Below are positions 39,372-49,600 of a DNA stretch of 64,000 nucleotides, piece by piece (positions within the stretch are counted from its first letter, which is position 1; every line of letters begins with the position of its first letter). Made by a program: the position numbers and the translations under genes. Source of the stretch: Rhynchopus euleeides (lineage: Eukaryota > Euglenozoa > Diplonemea > Diplonemida > Diplonemidae); NCBI GenBank assembly GCA_963210315.1, contig OY723312.1:1364001-1428000 (forward strand), in the 5' to 3' direction. The notes beneath the pieces were generated by a model. The model was not told the DNA's origin. It saw only the letters and a list, made by a program, of their open reading frames with translations, and did no database searches.

Positions 39372-40501
39372 ATGGAGGTGAGTGTGGGGCATGTGGCGAG
39401 CGGGCGGAGCTGCGTTGTGTCTGTTGGGGACACCGACACCGTGCTGGACCTGAAGGGGCGGGCGCTGGAGGAGTTGTTCGCGGGTTCGCACACCGACACA
39501 GGCATGGAGGCTCGCAGGGTGGCGGCACGCATCCCCGGGGGTGAGGGTGAGGGGGAGGGGGAGGGCGGGGGTGTCGACCTCGATGACGCGCAGCGCATCG
39601 CAGACACGGGGCTGGAGGCTGGGGGACATGTCCTGCTGGTGCGGCCTGTCGTGAAGGTGCCTGCAGTATATGAGAGTTCGTCGGAATTGCACTGTCGCCC
39701 TGTGACACGCTGTGTGTTGTAGTTACGGATTTTGGGTCCCTGTCTGTGTTCGATACGACCACCGCAGAGCAGGTCGTGAAATTCCGTTGATCAAACTATG
39801 ACCTGACAAGCATCGCCTTCTCCAGGTGTGGCAAGTGGCTTGCATGCGCCCTGGCATTCTCCGTCTTCATGTATTGCACAACAACCTGGGAGTGTCTGCA
39901 GCAGACGGTCCAAGGTTTTGTGTTTTCAGCTACGTGGACACACTGCGGGCGTGTCGTGTCAAGTTCACAGGACAAGGCTGTCAGGGTGTGGGACGTGGGG
40001 GGTGTGTGCACCGCAGTGCTGGAGGGCCATGTGAAGTCCGTATCAGCCGTTGCCGTGTCGCACACCACCACCTTCAGCGCTTCTTGTGTGGGACCTCACC
40101 GACCTCAGCCACACAGGCACCCTGACGGGGCACACGAACTGTGTGATGCATCTCGCCCTCAGCAGGGACGGGAAGCAACTGGTGTCTCAGCAGCGATGAG
40201 GGACACCTCGTGTCGTGTTCTGCTGACAAGACGAAGGTGTGGTGCACAGCGACACTGCAGTGCATCTGGCAGAAAGCAACCCATCGCCACCTCGCAGAGT
40301 TGCGGTGTCACAGGAGGGTGACGTGATGGCGGTGTCACACATGGACTCCACACACCTGGACACCCTCAGCACAGGGGAGCATGTGGGTGCCGCTACGAAG
40401 GACATCCCTACAAATCCTGTTGCACTGAGCCCATGTGGCAGGTGGCTGTTCACAGGAGCGTATGGTAACTTGCTACCCAGTGCACGTAATTCCTGCCAGT
40501 G
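39372..40501 (+). pseudogene. Ubiquitin-like/WD40 protein, copy 2 (broken)
   Basis: The N-terminal domain is intact and nearly identical in DNA to the other copies, but the frame stops at 39722 shortly after it. Downstream, WD40 blades can be followed only by switching phase: WECLQQTVQGFVF, CGRVVSSSQDKAVRVWDVGG, then PVALSPCGRWLFTGAYG near 40440. There are at least three frameshifts and a deleted blade around 40080. It is closest to copies 4 and 5 in the propeller. It is probably a pseudogene, unless the short ubiquitin-like product (residues 1-117) is used. Confidence 0.85.
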
Positions 40502-41411
40502 AGGTGCCGCCACCCCAGCCTGTGGCCGCACATTCGAGACCCTTCCGCTCATCAGCACACCAACGGGTGCTGATGGGCCTCAGAACAGTGCACGGGGAAT
40601 GTATACCGTGTGTTTGTGGTTCAGGGCATCTCACTCGGATACCTATTGCGCCTCCACCAGCCAGGTGTCGCTCCTTGTCTCGCACAGTTGGGCGGGTGGC
40701 AACCCCTCGATGCCCGCGCACAACGCTGCAAGAAGAACGTGTTGCCCCGAGCCCACGACACACCCTGCCTCCCTGCTCCCTCTGTCAATGAGTGAATTGA
40801 ATCATCCACAGTTTCCCCCGCTGTATCCCACGCACGTCCCAGATCCAGGTCGGGTCGTGGGGTCACGGAGGACGGCGTCGCCAGTGCTTTTGAGCCTGGG
40901 GCACGCTCCGCAAAACCTTTCCAAAAGGGTTCCTTTCGGACAAGCAACGGCCACAACCCTGAGTCTTTTTGTTAGTTCGGCGTAGTCAACTCGGGAAACT
41001 TTCTGTGCCTTTAGCTGGATCGTGCGTCCCCACTCACACCACTTCATCACTTCATCAGGCCGGGGAGTGGTGTACACAAAGAGAGGGGTCTGCGTTGGAA
41101 AGAAACAGTGTTCGGCAGGAATTGGTTTGTGTTGGTATGCGCCCGAGCCATGCCCAGAAAAATTATATTGGAGTTGTGCGAACAACGCAGGAAACTTTGC
41201 TATGCAGGTCATGCAGGACACCCGCAGCAGGCGTGTGGGGTGTTCTCGCGATCGACGAATACCCGCTGGTTCTTCTCTCCCCTTTCTGATTTGCAGACGC
41301 AAAATTTCCACAGTGCCACACCATTTCCCCCCCGCCCCGCAGCGAAAAGACCACACCCACACACCACACGCAGGAATAGCCCTGCACACACACACACACC
41401 CATCTTGCGCA
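40502..41411. other. Spacer with duplicated block
   Basis: The block 40974-41127 (TAGTTCGGCGTAGTC ... GCAGGAATTGGTTT) recurs as 44535-44676, upstream of copy 4. The rest shows no gene. A run of CACACA and CCCATC precedes the HutI start. Confidence 0.6.
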
Positions 41412-42644
41412 ATGGCACTCTCACTCCCGCAACTGACTGTGCGGAACATCACCACGCTGTACACGATGAACCCTAAGCTTGGGGACCGCAGCCCTCTCGG
41501 CATCATCAAGAACGCCGCTGTGTCCTTCCACGAAGGCAAGGTTGTCTACGTCGGGGACAGCGCAGGCGCACCGGGCAAAGCGATGCAGGAGGTCAGCGGG
41601 GAGGGGATGGTCGGAGTCCCCGGGCTGGTCGACTGCCACACCCACTCCGTGCATGCCGGCACCCGCTCCGCCGAGTTCGGGCGGCGTCTCGCAGGTGCGA
41701 ACTACACTGAGATCCTCGAGCAAGGGGGCGGCATCCTTAGCACCGTGGAGGCCACACGCAAGGCCAGCCTGGAGGACCTCACCTCTGTTGCGAGGGGGAG
41801 GGTGCGCCGCATGTTCCGCCGCGGTGTCACCACCGTCGAGATCAAGAGCGGGTATGGCCTGACCATCGACGACGAGCGCAAGATGCTGCAGGCGGCACGC
41901 GGGTGCTCCGATATCGCACGCATCTCAGCCACATTTCTCGGGGCGCACACCCTGCCGAAGGAGTTCCGCGACAACCGCGAGGCGTATGTCAAGCAGGTGA
42001 TCGAGGAGCAGCTCAGTCTCGTGGCGGGGCTTGCCGACGCAATCGATGTCTACGTCGACAAGGGAGCCTTCACTCTGGAGGAAGGCATGCGTATCCTGCA
42101 GGCTGGGAAGGACATGGGGCTGAAGGTGAAGGCGCACTCAGAGCAGGTGGCATACACCGGCATCGCGGAGGCGGCTGCAAAGATGGGTGCCGTGTCGGTT
42201 GACCACCTGGAGCGGATCGACGACGCGGGTATCGCGGCGATGAAGGAGCACGGCACGGTCGCGGTGGTGCTGCCCGGCGCACAGATCTACCTCAAGGACA
42301 CGCCGCCGCCTGTCCAACGCCTGCGCGAGGCGGGCGTTGCCATGGCGGTTGCGACAGACCTCAACCCAGGCACGTCCCCTGTGCACGATCTGTGGGCGTG
42401 CGCCACACTGGCCTGCGTGGTGCAGGGGCTGACCATGGAGGAGGCGCTGATGGGGATCACAGTGAACGGGGGGCGGGCTCTGGGCATGCCCGAGCTCGGC
42501 TGGATCGGGGAGGGGTCTGTTGCGGACATGTCCCTGCAGCAGCCGCCGTGTGGGGAGCCTCCGATTTTCCAGAGCATTCTGCAGCACATCGGGGGGCACG
42601 ACACATACGCTGTGGTGCGCGATGGCAAGCTGACGCACATTTAA
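41412..42644 (+). CDS. hutI: Imidazolonepropionase (histidine degradation)
   Basis: The protein has 410 residues and the usual length for the family. It hydrolyses 4-imidazolone-5-propionate to N-formimino-L-glutamate, the third step of histidine breakdown, in the cytosol. Amidohydrolase metal ligands are visible: H76-x-H78 in DCHTHSVHAG, H242 in KAHSEQ, H265 in SVDHLER and D316 in ATDLNPGTS. Family-specific stretches include YTEILEQGGGILSTVEATR, TTVEIKSGYGL and TFLGAHTLPKEF. The ATG at 41412 is chosen because MALSLPQLTVRNI begins the usual first beta strand; the frame is open far upstream but through low-complexity DNA. It stands between the two WD40 gene pairs, on the same strand, and no other histidine-pathway gene is in the window. 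Confidence 0.96.
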   Translation: MALSLPQLTVRNITTLYTMNPKLGDRSPLGIIKNAAVSFHEGKVVYVGDSAGAPGKAMQEVSGEGMVGVPGLVDCHTHSVHAGTRSAEFGRRLAGANYTEILEQGGGILSTVEATRKASLEDLTSVARGRVRRMFRRGVTTVEIKSGYGLTIDDERKMLQAARGCSDIARISATFLGAHTLPKEFRDNREAYVKQVIEEQLSLVAGLADAIDVYVDKGAFTLEEGMRILQAGKDMGLKVKAHSEQVAYTGIAEAAAKMGAVSVDHLERIDDAGIAAMKEHGTVAVVLPGAQIYLKDTPPPVQRLREAGVAMAVATDLNPGTSPVHDLWACATLACVVQGLTMEEALMGITVNGGRALGMPELGWIGEGSVADMSLQQPPCGEPPIFQSILQHIGGHDTYAVVRDGKLTHI

Positions 42645-43170
42645 TCCCGTAAAACGGGTGAGGGGGGGTGTGGGGGTGGGGTTGGCGGCCTCGTATCGCG
42701 TGGTATAGCGCTGGGCTGGGCGGTGCACTCGAACCGGAAAAAAACATCGTGCCGTTGCGACTGTGCCCCGAAAATTGTGATGGTTTTCACATTTCGTTTT
42801 CTGCCCTTTTCTGCACCATAGAACGAAGCACCTTCGCCCCCGCCCCACTTATGTTCTGGGTAGAGTTTGGCGCCACGACAGCATCGCTGGGTGAACGGGA
42901 GTGGGGTGGGGAGGGGGGATGAGGGGTGGGGTGTGGTAGCAGATGTACATGCAGCAGATGCTACTGTTATAACCAGTGTGTCTGGCACGGATTAGAGAGA
43001 CGAGGCCAGACAAATGATGGAGAATGCAGACCGCGGGTGTGTTGGTCAGCTTTTGCCCTCTGATGTTCCGCATGTGCATATCGCTGCAGCATGATGGCAC
43101 ATAACACCGCACACACCCATGCAGGCAGGGGAAGGGGGAAGGACACAGAAGGCGGGACGGAAGTGCAGCG
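42645..43170. other. Spacer between HutI and WD40 copy 3
   Basis: No gene is seen. The last 100 bases (ATCGCTGCAGCATGATGGCAC then CACACCCATGCAG) match the leader of copy 5 at 55379-55469. Confidence 0.6.
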
Positions 43171-44340
43171 ATGGAGGTGGGTGTGGGGCATGTGGCGAGC
43201 GGGCGGAGCTGCGTTGTGTCTGTTGGGGACACCGACACCGTGCTGGACCTGAAGGGGCGGGCGCTGGAGGAGTTGTTCGCGGGTTCGCACACCGACACAG
43301 GCATGGAGGCTCGCAGGGTGGCGGCACGCATCCCCGGGGGTGAGGGGGAGGGGGAGGGGGGGGGCGGGGGTGTCGACCTCGATGACGCGGAGCTCGTCGC
43401 AGACACGGGGCTGGAGGCTGGGGGTCACGTACAGCTGGTGCGGCGTGGGCCTGTCATGAAGGCGCCTGTCCAGTATAATATGTCGGGACCGTCGGCTTTA
43501 TGCATTGCATTGTCACCCTGTGGCACGCTGTGTGTTGCGGGGACGAGTATGGGTGACATCTATGTGTTCAACACCACCACCGCAGAGAAGGTGACGACTA
43601 TGCAGATCTCAGACAACCGGATCAGTAATGTGGACTTCTCCAGGTGTGGCAGGTGGCTGACAGTCTCCATCAACAAGGCGATCCCCGTCTACTGCACAAC
43701 AACGTGGGAGTGTGTGAACACTCTCGAAGGCCATTCTTCCTGTGTTCTTGCCACATCCTGGACACACTGTGGGCGTGTCGTGTCCGGCTCATTCGACGCG
43801 ACTATCAGGGTGTGGGACATGCAGCAGGGTGTGTGCACCGCAGTGCTGGAGGGTTCCAACATTCCTGTGAGTGTCTTTGCAGTGTCGCACACCCACATCT
43901 TCAGCGGAGGCGGAGACAGCGACATCCGTGTGTGGGACCTCGCCACCCTCAGACACACAGACACCCTTTCGGACAGCGGCACAGACCTCGCACTCACTGC
44001 CGATGAGAGGCTCCTGGTTTCCTGCTTGCGTGACAGCACCCTGAACGTGTGGTGCACCTCGACACTGCGGTGCCTCCGCCAGCTGGAGGTGCCCGAGGGC
44101 GTGTGCTTCCGAGTTGCCGTGTCGCAGGAGGGGGACGCCATCGCAGTGTCGTCGAGAAACTCATCCGACATATTCCGCCTCAGCACAGGCCAGCACATCG
44201 GCAGGTTTGGCGCCACACGAGGCGGCCTCTTCCCCGTTGCCCTCAGTGCCTGTGGGAGGTGGGTGTTCACCGCAGGATATCACAGCGGCGTGTGCGTGAC
44301 TGTCGTCAGCGACATCCTGCTTCCGACTGACGAGCCCTGA
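43171..44340 (+). CDS. Ubiquitin-like/WD40-repeat protein, copy 3 (intact)
   Basis: The protein has 389 residues and is the closest paralogue of copy 1 over its whole length, including the C-terminus (LPTDEP) and the downstream flank. The Gly/Glu loop reads GGEGEGEGGGGG. Blade ends include VWDMQQG, VWDLAT and VWCTST. Differences from copy 1 cluster in the propeller face loops (for example SFDATI for SHDLTL), as in proteins whose binding surface changes. No break is seen. Confidence 0.9.
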   Translation: MEVGVGHVASGRSCVVSVGDTDTVLDLKGRALEELFAGSHTDTGMEARRVAARIPGGEGEGEGGGGGVDLDDAELVADTGLEAGGHVQLVRRGPVMKAPVQYNMSGPSALCIALSPCGTLCVAGTSMGDIYVFNTTTAEKVTTMQISDNRISNVDFSRCGRWLTVSINKAIPVYCTTTWECVNTLEGHSSCVLATSWTHCGRVVSGSFDATIRVWDMQQGVCTAVLEGSNIPVSVFAVSHTHIFSGGGDSDIRVWDLATLRHTDTLSDSGTDLALTADERLLVSCLRDSTLNVWCTSTLRCLRQLEVPEGVCFRVAVSQEGDAIAVSSRNSSDIFRLSTGQHIGRFGATRGGLFPVALSACGRWVFTAGYHSGVCVTVVSDILLPTDEP

Positions 44341-45018
44341 GGGTGGTGGTCACCATCAAACATTGACTTCTGCCGTGCCTGTGAAGGACGGTGTCAGGTG
44401 AGTCCCATGGTCTTGCTTTCCTCTGCGCCATCCCTCGGACACAGCCTGTGTGAGGGGGATCCTCGGGGCTGGCTGTGCGTTGTGCCTTCTTATCTAGCCC
44501 CACCAGGGATCTCTATCTTGCGGATTGTTTTGGTAGTTCGGTGTAGCCAAGTGGGGAAACCTTATGTGCCTTTAGCTGGGTGCGTCCCCACGCACACCAC
44601 TTCATCAGACCGGGGAGTGGTGTACACAAAGGGTGGGGTCTGCGTTCCAACAAAACAACTTTCGGCAGTAATTGGTTTGCCATCTTGCTGCCACTTTACA
44701 GTACGATCCAGCGGGGGCACAGATAGTATTCGCACCTGGTATTGTTGTCTTTGCCTTGTGGATCTGACAACTTTCCCACCCCGTTTGACCGAGGGTGGGT
44801 GGTGGTGGTGAAGACGCATACGCTCTCTTCAGCTGCAGGGTTGACGGCACCCCTCCCCACCCTGACACAACAAACCTGCATCACGGGTGAAGGTGGGGTC
44901 AGCTGGACACCTTCCGGAAGGTTCCGGGAAGGGGAACCCCACCACCACACAACACTGCACACACCCATGCAGGCAGGGGAAGGCGGAAGGGCACAGAAGG
45001 CGGGACGGAAGTGCAGCG
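44341..45018. other. Spacer, segmental duplicate
   Basis: The first 110 bases match the sequence after copy 1 (38136-38250). The rest matches the leaders of copy 2 and the 40974-41127 block. The hAT-derived insertion seen after copy 1 is absent here. Confidence 0.7.
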
Positions 45019-46226
45019 ATGGAGGTGAGTGTGGGGCATGTGGCGAGCGGGCGGAACTGCGTTGTGTCTGTTGGGGACACCGACACCGTGCTGGACCTGA
45101 AGGGGCGGGCGCTGGAGGAGTTGTTCGCGGGTTCGCACACCGACACAGGCATGGAGGCTCGCAGGGTGGCGGCACGCATCCCCGGGGGTGAGGGTGAGGG
45201 GGAGGGCGGGGGTGTCGACCTCGATGACGCGCAGCTCGTCGCAGACACGGGGCTGGAGGCTGGGGGACACGTCCTGCTGGTGCGGCCTGCCGTGAAAGCG
45301 CCTGCAATATATGAGAGTTTGCCGTCCGACATAACGGACATATCACTGTCGCCCTGTGGCACGCTGTCTGCTGCAGATACGGACCTTGGGTACCTCTGTG
45401 TATTCGACACCACCACCGCAGAGCAGGTCGTGCAGTTCACTGGGTACCGACGTACCCATAGTGGGTGTCTTCACTTCACTTCGACTGATGCGTGTCGCCT
45501 TCTCCACGTGTGGCAAGTGGCTTGCATGCGTCTTGGGTGGCTCCATCTGTGTGTATTGCACATCGACGTGGGAGTGTGTGAACACGCACGGGGCAAGAGG
45601 CACCCTAACACTGGGAATGCGTTTGCTGTCACGTGGACACACTGCGGGCGTATCGTGTCCTGTTCACTTTTTGACAAGACCATCAGGGTGTGGCATGTGG
45701 AGGAGGGTGTGTGCACCGCAGTGCTGCAGGGCCATGTGCGGTGCATAACATCCGTTGCTGTGTCGCACACCACCATCTTCAGCGGTTCGGAGGGCGAGGC
45801 AATCCGTATGTGGGACCTCACCGACTTCAGCCACACAGGCACTCTGGCGGGTCACACGGGCGGTGTGAATCATCTCGCCCTCAGCAAGGATGAGAAGCAA
45901 CTCGTGTCGTGTTCTCCAGACAAGACTGTGAAGGTTTGGTGCACAGCGACACTCCGTGCATCTGGCAGCGAATAACGCGAATCGCACCTGGCAGAGTTGC
46001 TGTGTCACAACAGGGTGACGTGGTTGCGGTGTCGAACCACAGGTCCACACACCTGTACACCCTCAGCACAGGCAATCATGCAGGTAGGACCCCTACCCGT
46101 GGAACCACCGCAGATTCAATCTCCGTCAATAGCCCTGTTGCACTGAGCCCCTGTGGCAGGTGGCTGTTCACATCAGAGTCTGACGCATCCGTGCGTGTGA
46201 CTGCCGTCGCCACTCTAACCCTGTGA
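45019..46226 (+). pseudogene. Ubiquitin-like/WD40 protein, copy 4 (broken)
   Basis: The frame from ATG 45019 stays open to 45975, but within it the stretch about 45480-45600 (HVWQVACMRLGWLHLCVLHI) is the wrong phase: the expected FSTCGKWLACVLGGSICVYC is one phase away. Two compensating indels therefore bracket it. A third, near 45950, cuts off the last two blades, which continue in another phase (GRVAVSQQGDVVAVSN ... VALSPCGRWLFTSES) to a stop at 46224-46226. The N-terminal domain is intact and nearly identical to its paralogues. A 318-residue altered product is possible, but I call it a pseudogene. Confidence 0.82.
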
Positions 46227-46483
46227 CCGCACAGACCCCCGACGACGAGACAGTGGAGGCAGCGCCAGAGTTCGCTCGGTGCCGGTGGACCACCCGGCCA
46301 GGTCGGGTCGTGGCGCTGCGCCGTAGCGAGTCACCGATGGATCCCGCAGGGCGGGGTGCCAGGAATCAGAACGCTGCATGTGGCTGTAAGAATAACGCAG
46401 GAACGTGTTGTTCCCCACCCCACACCCCACACCCCTCGATGCCAATGAGCGAATCGAAACACCTCTACACTGCCCCCCTCCCC

Positions 46484-46562
46484 CCCTTCGGGAGTGCGAT
46501 ACTACTAATAAAGGGGGGGTGCTACTGCCCGTGCAGGGCGACACCGCCTTAAAACTTGCTCA
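46484..46562 (+). repeat. Shared upstream block, short copy C
   Basis: CCTTCGGGAGTGCGATACT and GGTGCTACTGCCCGTGCAGG then GCGACACCGCCTTAAAACTT match the 3' part of the 280-bp blocks at 57317 and 58115. It lies 65 bp before the ATG of the giant gene. Confidence 0.85.
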
Positions 46563-46628
46563 CCACACACACACACCACAGGAGGGGACAGTGGGGGGGT
46601 GCCCCTCCCTCCCCCTCCCGCCTGTGCG

Positions 46629-49600
46629 ATGTGGTCCACCGAGGTGGAGAAGGCGCTGGGAAACCTCGAACGGAACATGGAGGTGACCGCAGGGGATGTG
46701 GCCGCGCTCACCTCCGCGGTTGCGCAGCTCCTCTCCTCGCCGCTGGGGGTCGAGCCGGTCGACCTGCAGCGCTGCGTGCAGCACGCGGTGCAGGTCCTGC
46801 TCGACGTCTGCGGCAAGGCATCCGGCGACGGCAATACCACGCTCATCGACACCGCGAAGGACGCCCTCCAGATGGTCTCCTGGCAGATGGTTCTCCGCGG
46901 CGAAGCCGAGCAGCGCGTCTTCCTCGGGAAACTCCTCGACGGGCTCCGCCCGGAACACCCCACGGCGCACGTCCAACGCACCGCCCTCGAGGTCGTCTCC
47001 GCCCTATGCAAGGCAGCCGACAGCAGCCTCCAGCCCCTCCTCCTCAATGGCCTCGCTCCACCCCTCGCCTATCTGATGAGCCAACCTGAAGGCCACGCCG
47101 ACACCCTCAAGGTGATCGGAACCTGTGCGAAGCAGTTCGCACCGTACATCCTGCCTGGGGGAGCTGAGGAGCCTTATCTCCGTCTCCTCGAGGGAGCACG
47201 CTCGCTGCTGTCTAGCGAGGATGACATCATCAGGAGGCAGGCAGCCACAGCGGTTGCCGCTGTGCTTTTCTACGGGAGGCCGTGTCGGGTGGAGGGGTTT
47301 TGTGCTGAGCTCTCCGAGCGTTACGCCGAGCTGGACCTGACGGGGGGGGCCTCGCACAGCTCTGCGGATATCCGGGAGGCGAAGGGCATCGCTTTGGCGC
47401 TCGCAGAGCTCGCGAGAAGTGTTGTGTCGGAGAGCTCCACACTCCCCCACGCCCTGGTCCCCATGCTCCGCGCGATGGCTTCCATCGCCTCCGATGTGGT
47501 GGGGAGGTTCACAAACCTCGCCCTGCAGGACATCTCGATGCTGACTGCGGTTCTCGATGCGTTCGACACGGTCCACACCCTCCTCACCGGCAACCAGAAG
47601 TCGCACATCCTCCAGATCTCCGGGTGGCAGGCCGCGTCCGTCGAACAGGTCACCCCTCTTGCGGACTGGCTCCGCGACTGGCGGGGGAGGGGGTTCGAAA
47701 CAGCTGTCATATCCTGCGTGAAACACATTGGGATCCTTTCCTTGATGTCCCCAGAGGAGCTCGTTGGGTGCGGGGGGGGTGGCGGGGGAGGTGGGGCGTT
47801 CCTCACATCTCTCGCAGGGCACGACGACACGGGGGTGAGGTGTGAAACGCTCATCGCGTGCGGGAGGGCTGCGTCCGGCATGGCGAGGATCGGGCGGCTC
47901 CCCGCAGCCCTGTCCTACCTCGAATGCGTCGCCGCGGCGCAGTCCCGCTCACTCCACGACGCGCACCGCTGCGCCTACACCCAGAGGGCCTGCCTCCAGG
48001 CATTGGCCCACACAATCCCATCCCTTTTGAAATCCACCGACACGCGGTGCTTCGCCACGGCCCAGACCACGCTGCACAGTACCCTCGCGGGGCACGCCGC
48101 AGCCCGCGAGCTCGGCACATCTGGGAGAGCCTGGACAGTGCAGGTGGAGATCCTTGCCCTCTGTGAAGTCACCCCCTGGAGGCTGATGACGGATGCCGGC
48201 TCCATCAGCTCCGCACTCTGGTGGTGCGCCACGCTCTGCTGGGACCCCGACGGGCGTGTCCGGGCCAGGGCCTGCCAGGCCTTCACCCTCCTCCTCGCGA
48301 AACTCCCGTTTGCCGTGGAGTTTTCGAGCCTCGCCCCGCCGAACCGCCGCGCCGCTGCTGGGGCCCGCATCCCCCCCGGGCTGTCGGGGCACTCCGCAGC
48401 GGACTGCCTCCTCCGGGCAAAGGACCTCGTCGCGGCGGGGGGGAGGGGCGGATGGCATGCCGATGCGAGCCTCCTCATCGCCGAAGACGCCTCGGCGCAT
48501 AACATCGCGGAGGCGCTGTGCGACACGCTGCGCAAGCTTGCGGGGGTGATGGGCGGGATGGGCGGAGCGGGGGCTCTGCCCGATGCCTTCTCCGGTACCC
48601 TCCGCATCCTCGGGAGCATCGCGCGGGAGTACGGCCACCACGGCGGGGAGTACCGCAGCATCCTGGCGAGGCACGGCGATGCCGCGGTGGGGCTCCTCCT
48701 CCGGGCCCTGAGGCTCACCCTGCAACAGCCCCACCTGCAGGTCCGCCTGGTGTCGGAGATATTCCTCGCAACGGCAGGCTTTGTCTCCGGAAGCACAGGG
48801 AGTCTCAGCCTGCAGACCTATCGGACCCTCTTGGTGCAGGTCGCCCTGCAGTACTCCCTGGTGACCGCAGCTCTCGCGCAGCGCCTCGGCGGGGTCGACG
48901 CGCAGTGCCCCCCCTCGGAGATCCTCCGAGCAACCGAGTCCCAGCTGAGCTCCCGCGACCTCCCCGAGGGGCTCGACGTGTCGCAGGCGTTTGTCGATGA
49001 GGGTGTGGTCCGATCCCTCGCTGCGGCAAAGGCGGTGGCGCATAAAGCCGCATTCCGCCCCGCCGGGAGCGACGATGCGGTTCCAGAGGGGTTTGCCGGC
49101 ATATGCGAGTCGTCGCTCACTCTCCTCGCCTCTCTCGTTGAGGAGGCGAGCGACCAGCACCTGGTCTGCTGCCTGACTGACGCCCTCCTGAGAGTGGTCG
49201 CTCTCCACAGGAATCAGCAGCCGAAGCTCGTGCTGGATCTGCTCCGCGGGATGTTCCGCGCGTCGTATGGCCACCCCGATGTGCACCGGCAGAGGGTTCC
49301 ACTCCCAATTGAGTTCCGCCAGCCGGTTGGGTCTGTCCGGCTGGCGAGGGCGCTGAAGGCATCGCCGAACCAGCCGCCCCTCAGCGTGTTCCTCAACCCG
49401 ATCCTCGAGTCGGTTCAGCTCTACTTCAGATCGATGGATGTGAGGGTGCAGCCTGCGGTGGTTCGGCTTCTCTACGCGCTCCACTGCAGAGGGGTAGATT
49501 TCTCCCGCCTCGACCCCACCCGGGAGATCGCGAAAAGGCTTCGTGTTGCAACCGAGAGGCAGCTCGACGCCTGGACAGGCCGGGACGACGGAGATGGGGC

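Noticed and set aside
41022..41411. N-terminal extension of imidazolonepropionase
   Set aside because: Cys/His/Pro-rich low-complexity translation; part of it duplicates non-coding sequence upstream of WD40 copy 4.
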